Assembly (NCBI RefSeq): GCF_000208385.1
Contig: NC_015436.1
Span: 496,001-560,000, forward strand
Source of the DNA: Parasphaerochaeta coccoides DSM 17374
Lineage (GTDB): Bacteria; Spirochaetota; Spirochaetia; Sphaerochaetales; Sphaerochaetaceae
Reading direction: 5' to 3'
DNA length: 64,000 bases
Below are positions 7,437-15,328 of the stretch, piece after piece; the first letter of the stretch is position 1; every line of letters starts with the position of its first letter. The position numbers were made by a program, and so were the translations under genes. Under the pieces are notes generated by a model. That model did no database searches and was not told the origin of the DNA. It saw only the letters and a program-made list of their open reading frames with translations.

Positions 7437-9872
7437 ATGAAGGATATTCGAGTACATTCACTCCCCGGCACACTTGCGCTGGATGCCGATGCCCCTGAGA
7501 AATTGGCAGAAATAGCGGCTTTGGTACCGGCGATCCATGTGTTCATCATCGGACCTGTACGACGGGTGTCTTATGATCTTGCGTTCTCCATCCGACAGTC
7601 TCACGGGAATGCGGAAGCCGCCATGAAAGCCCTGGAGGACGGACAGGAACTATGGAACCATCTTGTCTATGACCGTCTTGGCAAGGGAAAGGCCTCTGGA
7701 AGCATTTCAGCACATATCGCTTCCAACATAGCGACAGCCAGGGAAATACTGCATGTTTTGGATGGTTCCCTTGCTTTTCCTGGAGGTTCTGATAGATATG
7801 TTGATGCCCTTGGCTCCCATTGGGCGGCAGAAATCTGCCGGGCGGCAATGAAACAGAAGGGCATGGATGTAGTTTTGGTGGATTACCCTCAGGCACTGCG
7901 CAAAGGAAACTCAATCCTTACATCTCCCATTGTCCTGATTTACGGAGATATCCGTGGAGAAGAAGACATCGACGTTTCAACTGATCCTGATGGAGAGACC
8001 CTTGCCGAACATGCCGCCAGTCGTCTTGGCCCCTTGTTGGGAGCAGGAGGCATAACGTTCTGGAACGGACACGCGCCTCTGCGTACCGCCGACATACGTG
8101 AAGTCCCCGGAGCACGTGTCATTGATGAACTTTCCTTTTCGGAGGCTGTGGAACTATCCTATTTCGGAGCTCCTGTGGTTCATCCACGGTCGCTGTTGCC
8201 CGCTTCCGGAACAGGATTACCGGTGCGCTTGTCATGGTGGAATGACATCCAAGGTCCTTGTACCGTAGTCCGTCCCATGGCGCATGCGGAAAGAATTCCG
8301 GAATCGACGGTCAATGGCAGGGTCAAGGGATTTTCCATCATTCACGATGTCGCTTTGATCAACATTGAAGGTACTGGGATGAGTGGAGTTCCCGGTATCT
8401 CAAGCCGTCTGTTTTCTACGATGCGTGATGGTAGCATATCGGTTTCCTTCATCAGCCAAGCGTCCAGTGAGTATTCCATCTGTTTTGCAGTCGCTGCTGT
8501 TCAGGCACAGGATGCCATGACTCTGGCACACGACGCTTTCCGCCATGAGCTCTCTCTCGGACTCATTCAACGCATTGACAGTGAGCCTGGCTGTGCAATC
8601 CTTGCGGTTGTCGGAGACAGAATGAGCGGGACTCCGGGCATTGCCGCGCGTGTCTTCTCCTCCCTGTCCAAGGTAGGCGTGAATGTTCGGGCAATTGCGC
8701 AGGGTTCTTCGGAAAGAAACATCAGCGCAGTGATAAAGGACTCGGACAGTACCCGCGCCCTTCAGGGGCTTCATGCAGGTATCTTTTTGTCTCGCAGGAC
8801 TTTGTCTGTAGGAATATTTGGACTGGGTGGCATTGGTTCCACATTATTGGAACAGCTCAGGGTACAAAGTGAAAGACTGCATGAGGAGTTTGGCGTTGAT
8901 ATCCGCATCAGGGCTATGGCAAACAGCACACGAATGCTTCTGGATGAGGAAGGTGTGGATCTTGATACATGGAAGGAACGTTTTAAAAAAGATTCCGTGC
9001 TTTTGGATACCCAAAAAGTCATTGAGCATGTGACAGTCCCATATTTTCCCCATGCGGTCATCTTTGATTGCAGCGCCAGTGGAGAACTCCCGCGCAATTA
9101 TGTCTCATGGTTGGAAAAAGGCGCTCATATCATCACGCCTAACAAAAAAGCCGGAGCAGGTCCTTATGGGTTGTATGACAAACTGATGAAGACTTGTCGT
9201 TCCACTGGTCGTCGTTTTCTGTATGAAGCTACTGTCGGTGCCGGTCTGCCGGTCATCAGCACCTTGCAGGACTTGGTACGCACCGGAGATCGCGTACATC
9301 GGATTGAAGGCATTGTAAGTGGAACTTTGGCATGGCTTTTCTCACAGTATGATGGAAGCAAGCCTTTTAGTTCATTGGTGCGTGAGGCCAGGGAAATGGG
9401 CTATACGGAACCTGATCCACGGGATGATCTATCCGGCATGGATGTGGCACGCAAGACAGTCATTCTTGCCCGTGAGTTAGGTTATACGGTTGAGACAGCC
9501 GATTTGCAAGTCACGTCCTTGGTGCCGGAGCAGCTTTGCAACATGGATGTCCCCCTGTTCATGGCGCGGCTGCAAGAGATGGACGTACCGATGGAGAAGT
9601 TGTTCAAAGAGGCTGAAGCGAGGGGAGAAAAACTTCGGTATGTCGGTCAGATTGATGGAAATGGTCGTTGTTCTGTCAGCCTGAACAGCTATCCCGCTGA
9701 ACATCCTTTTGCCCAGACTGTCGGTACAAACAATGTCATTTGCTTCACCACCGACAGGTATCATGAGTTTCCGCTGGTCATCACAGGGCCAGGAGCCGGA
9801 AAAGAAGTGACTGCTGGTGGAGTATTCGCGGACTTGCTGAGATTGTGTGCGTATCTTGGCGCACGGTTGTAA
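7437..9872 (+). CDS. ThrA-like fusion: degenerate aspartokinase domain plus homoserine dehydrogenase
   Basis: 811 residues in ThrA order: aspartokinase-like region (about 1-285), two ACT regulatory domains (about 295-450; GMSGVPGISSRLFS, QGSSERNISAVI) and homoserine dehydrogenase (about 455-811). The dehydrogenase has the NAD(P) motif GLGGIG near 462, TPNKKAGAG near 569 and the signature EMGYTEPDPRDDLSG, and should reduce aspartate semialdehyde to homoserine. The kinase part keeps its late elements (PGARVIDELSFSEAVELSYFGAPVVHPRSL) but lacks the N-terminal KFGGTS, the RGE and the LGRGGSD nucleotide motifs, so it is probably catalytically dead. Start ATG follows GGGAG. Upstream of thrC, gap 47 bases. 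Aspartokinase must come from elsewhere. Confidence 0.9.
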   Translation: MKDIRVHSLPGTLALDADAPEKLAEIAALVPAIHVFIIGPVRRVSYDLAFSIRQSHGNAEAAMKALEDGQELWNHLVYDRLGKGKASGSISAHIASNIATAREILHVLDGSLAFPGGSDRYVDALGSHWAAEICRAAMKQKGMDVVLVDYPQALRKGNSILTSPIVLIYGDIRGEEDIDVSTDPDGETLAEHAASRLGPLLGAGGITFWNGHAPLRTADIREVPGARVIDELSFSEAVELSYFGAPVVHPRSLLPASGTGLPVRLSWWNDIQGPCTVVRPMAHAERIPESTVNGRVKGFSIIHDVALINIEGTGMSGVPGISSRLFSTMRDGSISVSFISQASSEYSICFAVAAVQAQDAMTLAHDAFRHELSLGLIQRIDSEPGCAILAVVGDRMSGTPGIAARVFSSLSKVGVNVRAIAQGSSERNISAVIKDSDSTRALQGLHAGIFLSRRTLSVGIFGLGGIGSTLLEQLRVQSERLHEEFGVDIRIRAMANSTRMLLDEEGVDLDTWKERFKKDSVLLDTQKVIEHVTVPYFPHAVIFDCSASGELPRNYVSWLEKGAHIITPNKKAGAGPYGLYDKLMKTCRSTGRRFLYEATVGAGLPVISTLQDLVRTGDRVHRIEGIVSGTLAWLFSQYDGSKPFSSLVREAREMGYTEPDPRDDLSGMDVARKTVILARELGYTVETADLQVTSLVPEQLCNMDVPLFMARLQEMDVPMEKLFKEAEARGEKLRYVGQIDGNGRCSVSLNSYPAEHPFAQTVGTNNVICFTTDRYHEFPLVITGPGAGKEVTAGGVFADLLRLCAYLGARL

Positions 9873-9919
9873 GGCAAGCAGAAATCAAGGGATAAGAGAA
9901 TTGCAGGAGGGAAGCCGAT

Positions 9920-11185
9920 ATGAAATTTTTTTCGACACGGAAGAAAGCGCCGCACGTGAACCTGGGAGAATCTCTGCTGACCGGATTGGCTCCTGATGGC
10001 GGTCTATATGTTCCTGAAACCATTCCTGCCAGGGATTTCCGGGAATATTTCCCATCATCATTTCCTGCTCTGGCGGCGGATGTCCTGTCGCCATTCTTTG
10101 AGAAAGATCCACTTGCTTCAAGTCTGGACGATATTTGTGCATCGGCTTTCAATTTTCCTGTCCCTCTCCATAGCTTGGGAGATGATCGAGAGGTCTTGGA
10201 ATTGTTTCATGGGCCTACTGCGGCCTTCAAGGATTTCGGGGCACGTTTCTTGGCACGTTCCATGGAGAAAGAGCTTGTCCGTTCCGGACGCACTCTGACC
10301 ATATTGGTGGCTACCAGCGGTGATACGGGAGGAGCGGTGGCTGCGGCGTTCCATGGATGCAGAGGAATTAACGTGAAGGTGCTTTTCCCCAAGGGACGGG
10401 TTTCCGCCCGACAGAAACGGCAGCTGACCTGTTGGGGGGACAATATTTCAGCATATGAAGTCGAAGGTTCATTCGATGACTGTCAGAAAATGGTCAAGGA
10501 TGCTTTCATGGACAAGGATGTTTCCCGTAGAGAGAGGCTGTCAAGTGCGAACAGCATCAATCTTGGACGGCTTCTGCCTCAAATGACGTATTACGTACAT
10601 AGTGCCTTGGAATTCAAGAAAAAACATGGTGCGAATCCTCTGGTCATTGTTCCTAGCGGTAATGTCGGGAATAGTTGCGCTGGTTACTGGGCAAAGACTT
10701 CAGGCGCTCCTATTGCGCGTATCGCCTTGGCTGTAAATGCGAATAGCACAATCGTTGACTTTCTTTCCAGCGGACGATATGAACCACGCCCCAGCGTGGC
10801 GACATTGGCGAACGCGATGGATGTGGGAGCCCCCTCAAACATGGAAAGGCTCCAGGAGCTGTTTCCGAGCTTTAAGGAATTTTCCGCAAACGTCACTGCC
10901 TGGAGTGTCTCGGACGAACACATTAGAGAAACAATCGGGAAAACGTGGGAAAATGACCGGTATGTCATGTGTCCGCATACGGCAACCGCTGAATATGTCA
11001 GACTGACACACTTCCCCAGAGAAAAGAGTATCATTGTCTCAACGGCTCATCCGGCGAAGTTTGAGACCATAGTGGAACCTCTGGTAGGGCATTCTGTCGC
11101 TGTTCCTGACTCATTGGCGGTTTTGCTTGAAAAGAAAGAGACGTATCAGTCGATTCCGGCTGACCATCATCTCCTTTTTGCATGA
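9920..11185 (+). CDS. thrC: Threonine synthase
   Basis: 421 residues. A PLP enzyme that converts O-phosphohomoserine to threonine. N-terminal GLAPDGGLYVPE is typical of the short bacterial class; PLP Lys104 is in AAFKDFGARF, and VATSGDTGGAV and the glycine-rich PSGNVGN phosphate-binding loops are present. Start follows GGAGG at 9906-9910. Second gene of a two-gene threonine operon with the thrA-like gene; there is no thrB homoserine kinase between them, though galK of the same GHMP superfamily is next door on the other strand. Confidence 0.95.
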   Translation: MKFFSTRKKAPHVNLGESLLTGLAPDGGLYVPETIPARDFREYFPSSFPALAADVLSPFFEKDPLASSLDDICASAFNFPVPLHSLGDDREVLELFHGPTAAFKDFGARFLARSMEKELVRSGRTLTILVATSGDTGGAVAAAFHGCRGINVKVLFPKGRVSARQKRQLTCWGDNISAYEVEGSFDDCQKMVKDAFMDKDVSRRERLSSANSINLGRLLPQMTYYVHSALEFKKKHGANPLVIVPSGNVGNSCAGYWAKTSGAPIARIALAVNANSTIVDFLSSGRYEPRPSVATLANAMDVGAPSNMERLQELFPSFKEFSANVTAWSVSDEHIRETIGKTWENDRYVMCPHTATAEYVRLTHFPREKSIIVSTAHPAKFETIVEPLVGHSVAVPDSLAVLLEKKETYQSIPADHHLLFA

Positions 11186-11211
11186 GAGACTTTCCATCGG
11201 AGCCGGGTGTG

Positions 11212-12486
11212 CTATAAGATGCGTGATGACTTCCTATGTCTGATGGCGAGTGCAGTCACGCTGTTTTTCCCAAACACCAGCTCCATCTCTTTTTTGTAAT
11301 GAGGGAATAAATCCACGGGCACATAGGCAAGTATCGTTCCGGCGAATCCTCCTCCATGATTTCTGCATGCACCGCATCCATTCAGTATCCTGCGGCTTAA
11401 CGCCAGTGCCAGTCCAAGACCCTGTTCAAGAGGGTTATGGGGGGAATAAAGGTTCTGAAGATACTCGAAGGCTGAGTGACAGGCTTCATTGGTCAAGGAA
11501 AGGTATGTTGTCATATCATTGTTCTGGAGCGCATTGAGCATTGCCGCGACACGATTGTTTTCATCAAAAAAATGGATGGCACGGAGAAGGGATCGGTCAT
11601 TCTTCACGCTTTTATGGAGAGCTGGAAGTGCGGCGTAAAATTCTTCCTGTGGGACTTCCCTAAGATATTTCTTGTTAAAAAAAGCGGATATCATTCCCAT
11701 TTCGGGTGGAATTGAAGCATAATCACTGGTCAAATCAGCATGATTCCCACCGGTATCTACGATTGTCAGGACATATCCTGCCTGGAAGAAATCAAAGGAA
11801 ACCGGTGTGACAAGAACATTTGCAGGATTAGCGAAATCCATGCCTATTATGCCGCCGTGGGCGCAGGCGGCCTGATCCATCAATCCGCTGGGCTTGTTGA
11901 AATAGACATTTTCTGCATATTTCCCGATTTGTGCCAGCTTGATGGGCGACCACGCGTCATTATTGGAATAATGGTTGAATATGGTTGCGCAGAGTATTTC
12001 AATGGCAGCCGAGCTGCTCAGCCCGGAACCTTTCAAGACAGTGGATGTCGTATATGCCTTCCATCCTCGTAGTGCGATGCCTTCATCTGAAAATGAACGT
12101 GCAATGCCGCGTACAAGTGCCGTACTTGACTCTTTTTCTTCTTCCTTTGGCGCAAGGTCGGAGAGGTTCACGCTAACGGGTCTAAAGCCTTCGCTAATCA
12201 GTTGAACCGTATTGTCGTCAGTAGGGATTACCGCAGCAATGGTATCAAGGTTGATTGAGGCTGCAATGACTTTCCCCATGTTGTGATCAGTATGGTTTCC
12301 CGCCAGTTCTGTTCTGCCTGGAGTACTGAAAAGCGCAGGGCGTTCGGTTTTCCCAAAGATTCTGATGAACCCGTCAAGGAGATTATGGAAACGCTCATCC
12401 ATCTTTGTTGCGTCATAATCACTCCCATAAAGCTGTGGGTAGACGGCATGCAGCGTGTCAATGTCAGGTGGAGTGAGGATTGCCAT
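11212..12486 (-). CDS. galK: Galactokinase (GHMP kinase family)
   Basis: 424 residues. The galactokinase signature is read as GRTELAGNHTDHNMG (about 57-71), followed by the ATP loop GSGLSSSAA and the C-terminal GCGACRNHGGGFAGT, which matches the third GHMP motif. It should phosphorylate galactose at C1 for the Leloir pathway; neither galT nor galE is in the window. The start follows AGAAGGAG. The 193 bases above it (12487-12679) are very AT-rich and should hold the promoter, with TATACT on the minus strand near 12515, but I cannot pick a -35. It converges on thrC. Confidence 0.88.
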   Translation of the reverse strand: MAILTPPDIDTLHAVYPQLYGSDYDATKMDERFHNLLDGFIRIFGKTERPALFSTPGRTELAGNHTDHNMGKVIAASINLDTIAAVIPTDDNTVQLISEGFRPVSVNLSDLAPKEEEKESSTALVRGIARSFSDEGIALRGWKAYTTSTVLKGSGLSSSAAIEILCATIFNHYSNNDAWSPIKLAQIGKYAENVYFNKPSGLMDQAACAHGGIIGMDFANPANVLVTPVSFDFFQAGYVLTIVDTGGNHADLTSDYASIPPEMGMISAFFNKKYLREVPQEEFYAALPALHKSVKNDRSLLRAIHFFDENNRVAAMLNALQNNDMTTYLSLTNEACHSAFEYLQNLYSPHNPLEQGLGLALALSRRILNGCGACRNHGGGFAGTILAYVPVDLFPHYKKEMELVFGKNSVTALAIRHRKSSRIL

Positions 12487-12679
12487 TCGTCAGTCTCCTT
12501 CTGTTCTTTTTTCAAGTATATCATATCATGGCAATTCGTCGCTATGGGATGTCAGCGCCAACATCATGATATATGATTATATGAAATAAAAATATAAAAC
12601 ACAATAATAACGATATATATTCAATATAGTAACAATCAATTTTAATATCATATTTATGTTAGTATAATGTAATTATAAA

Positions 12680-14116
12680 TCAGTGTTTCAGTACTATCCT
12701 ATCATTAAGCAATGGAAAATGCAGGATTTTTATTCTATTTCTATGTATGAGAGTTCTTACGGCTTCCTTGGCTTGGCTCGGTGTCCAGCGCATTGCGCCG
12801 CAAGCGTCTCCTGCAAGGTGATCTGTAATGTTTTCATTCCAGTTGTCCTCATTGGCTCTGAGCCATGCCGACAAGGTATCGGGATTGTGGCGCAGAGGAT
12901 GCCATAAGATTTCCTTGAGAATATCATTCTCCGCTTCCGCTTCGTTCACGTATGTACTATCACAGATATCACAGCCGGAACAGAAAGTTCCTTGTTGTCC
13001 CATCTTTTCAAGCACAGTTCGGCGGATGCAGCCGTGCGGTTCCATGAAGGCATTCTGATATCCTTGGCATGGCTTTTCCATTCCGGTGATGATGACCCAC
13101 GCATGGGATGTATTTCCGTCACGTCCCGCTCTGCCGGATTCCTGGAGATATTCTTCAACAGTGGAAGGAAGCCGTACATGGACGACACTCCTGATATTCG
13201 GTTTATCCACCCCCATGCCAAAGGCGCAGGTTGCGCAAAGGACGGCATCCTGACTTGAAATAAACCATGATTCTGTTTCTTCTCTTTCTTTTCTTCCTAA
13301 CCCGGCATGATAAGCTCGTACTGGAATATGAGGGAGTGCAAGCGCAATTTCCGTAGCACAACGCCATGTTTCTCTGCGGGTAGGGCAGAAAACAAGAAGC
13401 GGGCGCGGGGCAATGGCGGCAAGAAGTACTATTTCCCTGTCAGGACATAGGGTTCTTCTGACATGATAGATGATGTTTGGTCTATCAATGTCAGCTCGGA
13501 CAATGTGGGGAGGCACCCGGTTAAAAAGACTGGCGATGAGTTGTCCGGTCATTCCGTCTCCAGATGTCGCGGTGAAAGCCATGACATGGCGTGCGCCAAG
13601 CGTTGGCAGGGTTTGAGACAGGTCATGATAAGCAGGACGGAAGGAATTTCCCCACTGTATGAGAGTATGAGCCTCGTCAAGGACAAAGAGACTGATATCC
13701 AACTTTTCAAGTCGTTGTCGGACATGAGGATTAACGAGCGTTTCCGGGTTTGTCAGGATGATTGCCTGGTTGAGATGGGAAAGTTTCCGCCAGATGTCAT
13801 CACGCTGGGCATATGTCTGACCTCCTCTCAGGCAAAATACCGGAACCGGACTGTCAGTCATCTTGCGTTTCTGGTCATTCATCAGGGAGAGCAGAGGGTA
13901 GACAATGATGGAAATTCCGTTCATGAGCAGGGCAGGCAGCATGAAGCAGAGAGTTTTTCCTCCTCCTGTCGGCAGGATGACGAGATGCCCCGGATCGCAG
14001 GCATCGTTTTGTTCTGCCTCAAGCATATCTTCTATGATAAGGCTCTGGAATGGCCTTAGTTTGATGCCGCCGAAAGATTTGTCCAGCATGTGTTGAATGA
14101 GTCGGGAATGCTCCAT
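12680..14116 (-). CDS. RecQ-family ATP-dependent DNA helicase, short form
   Basis: 478 residues. Superfamily 2 motifs in order: Walker A LPTGGGKTLCF (about 48), DEAH box in FVLDEAH, motif III AFTATSG, RecQ-type motif IV region, and motif VI QESGRAGRDG. A zinc-binding region with CSGCDICDS follows. The C-terminus is short: the full RQC winged helix and HRDC domain of E. coli RecQ (about 610 residues) are not evident. Role in DNA repair or restart is from the family. The stop lies in an AT-rich stretch above galK; start at 14116 is the first ATG of a frame that begins MEHSRLIQHMLDKSFG, matching RecQ N-termini. Confidence 0.88.
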   Translation of the reverse strand: MEHSRLIQHMLDKSFGGIKLRPFQSLIIEDMLEAEQNDACDPGHLVILPTGGGKTLCFMLPALLMNGISIIVYPLLSLMNDQKRKMTDSPVPVFCLRGGQTYAQRDDIWRKLSHLNQAIILTNPETLVNPHVRQRLEKLDISLFVLDEAHTLIQWGNSFRPAYHDLSQTLPTLGARHVMAFTATSGDGMTGQLIASLFNRVPPHIVRADIDRPNIIYHVRRTLCPDREIVLLAAIAPRPLLVFCPTRRETWRCATEIALALPHIPVRAYHAGLGRKEREETESWFISSQDAVLCATCAFGMGVDKPNIRSVVHVRLPSTVEEYLQESGRAGRDGNTSHAWVIITGMEKPCQGYQNAFMEPHGCIRRTVLEKMGQQGTFCSGCDICDSTYVNEAEAENDILKEILWHPLRHNPDTLSAWLRANEDNWNENITDHLAGDACGAMRWTPSQAKEAVRTLIHRNRIKILHFPLLNDRIVLKH

Positions 14117-14201
14117 GATGTATGAAATATCGCTGCCCAGCGGAATGTTTCACCATAAAGGCATAGAGAAAAACAAAGAAAAACAACTGTAACCTTGAAA
14201 A

Positions 14202-14230
14202 TTGACCCCCAAGGCCTTATGATTTTACAT
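14202..14230 (+). promoter_or_regulatory. Candidate promoter for the plsC-like gene
   Basis: TTGACC (14202-14207), 17-base spacer, TTACAT (14225-14230). The -10 box is weak. Confidence 0.3.
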
Positions 14231-14310
14231 ATTAGTAAGTGTATGTGACATGAAATTCGGCAGCGCGTACAGGAAGCTCGGATTCCCGTACCCTGGTTGA
14301 GGATGACGCT

Positions 14311-15228
14311 ATGGAATTGGATATCAGCGAATCGCTTGTAGATGTTGTTGCTGAAGAAGAAAAAGAAGACATCCAAGAAATCGAGCTCAATGAGGCACGA
14401 TATATCGATGTCATGAACGGGGCGAGAGGGCCTCGCTGGTGGAGACTTTTCCGACAGGCTGTGCGGGAGGATGAGGCAGGGATGCTACCGAAAGTGTTCC
14501 TCCATTGTCTGTCGCTCGTGACCAAGATGCCCAAGGTGCTTGTGCGTCGTAAAGGTGAGAAACGCAGGCTCTATACATTCAATGTAATCCAGTCCTGGTG
14601 TCGGAAGATTTGCCACAAGACAAATCTGCACCTTGAGATCGTAGGAGCTTCTAATGTTCCTTATGGTCGGGCTTGCCTGTATGTGTGCAATCATATGTCT
14701 GCCATGGATATTCCTGCTTTGTTCGCAGTATCTCCCATTCCTTTTGCTTTTGTTGCCAACAGTCTGTTTTCACAACTTCCTTTCTTTAGCTTCTGGACCG
14801 ATCATTCAGGTTCCGTATATGTGAAGCAGGGAGATGGAGCGGAAGAAATGAAAGCCATGAGGGATATGATTGCCTCTTTGAAAGGAGGCGCGTCTCTTGC
14901 GCTTTTTCCCGAAGGTTATATTTTCCAACACGAAGGCTTGGCTGAGTTCAAGAGAGGTGGTATTTCATCTGCCGTCATTGCCCAAGTTCCTATTGTTCCT
15001 GTGTGCATCTGGGGAACGCAGGATGCATTCCCCCCCGGACATCTCTATATCAAGCCTGATACGAAAATACGGATTGAATTTGGCGATCCCATCGAAACAG
15101 CTGGCATGAAAAAACAGGAAAGAAAAGATATCGAGGAAAAGGTCAGGATTGTCTTGTTCGGCATGAAGACTCGTGTGGCAAAGGAATCCCACGGAGAGCG
15201 GGTAGGATGGGGTGAATCAGCACAATGA
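14311..15228 (+). CDS. 1-acyl-sn-glycerol-3-phosphate acyltransferase (PlsC family)
   Basis: 305 residues. Acyltransferase motif I is NHMSAMD (H-x4-D, about residue 130), motif III is FPEG in ALFPEGYIF, and VPIVPVCIWG is the usual motif IV. It should add the second acyl chain to lysophosphatidic acid. Compared with E. coli PlsC (245 residues) it has an acidic N-terminal extension of about 60 residues (SESLVDVVAEEEKEDIQEIE). Start supported by GAGG ahead of ATG. Monocistronic by context. Confidence 0.88.
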   Translation: MELDISESLVDVVAEEEKEDIQEIELNEARYIDVMNGARGPRWWRLFRQAVREDEAGMLPKVFLHCLSLVTKMPKVLVRRKGEKRRLYTFNVIQSWCRKICHKTNLHLEIVGASNVPYGRACLYVCNHMSAMDIPALFAVSPIPFAFVANSLFSQLPFFSFWTDHSGSVYVKQGDGAEEMKAMRDMIASLKGGASLALFPEGYIFQHEGLAEFKRGGISSAVIAQVPIVPVCIWGTQDAFPPGHLYIKPDTKIRIEFGDPIETAGMKKQERKDIEEKVRIVLFGMKTRVAKESHGERVGWGESAQ

Positions 15229-15248
15229 CCTGTTCGTTGTGCATAATA

Positions 15249-15274
15249 GGAGGCTCCAGTCGCCTGGAACCTCC
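15249..15274. terminator. Hairpin between convergent genes
   Basis: GGAGG-C-TCCAG, four-base loop, CTGGA-A-CCTCC: a ten-pair stem with one mismatch and no T-run. It lies between the plsC-like stop and the lipoprotein stop and may end transcription from either side. Confidence 0.4.
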
Positions 15275-15328
15275 AGCCATTCTTCAAGATCATCGTTGAG
15301 CAGTTTCCAACGGAGACTGCCTTACTTG

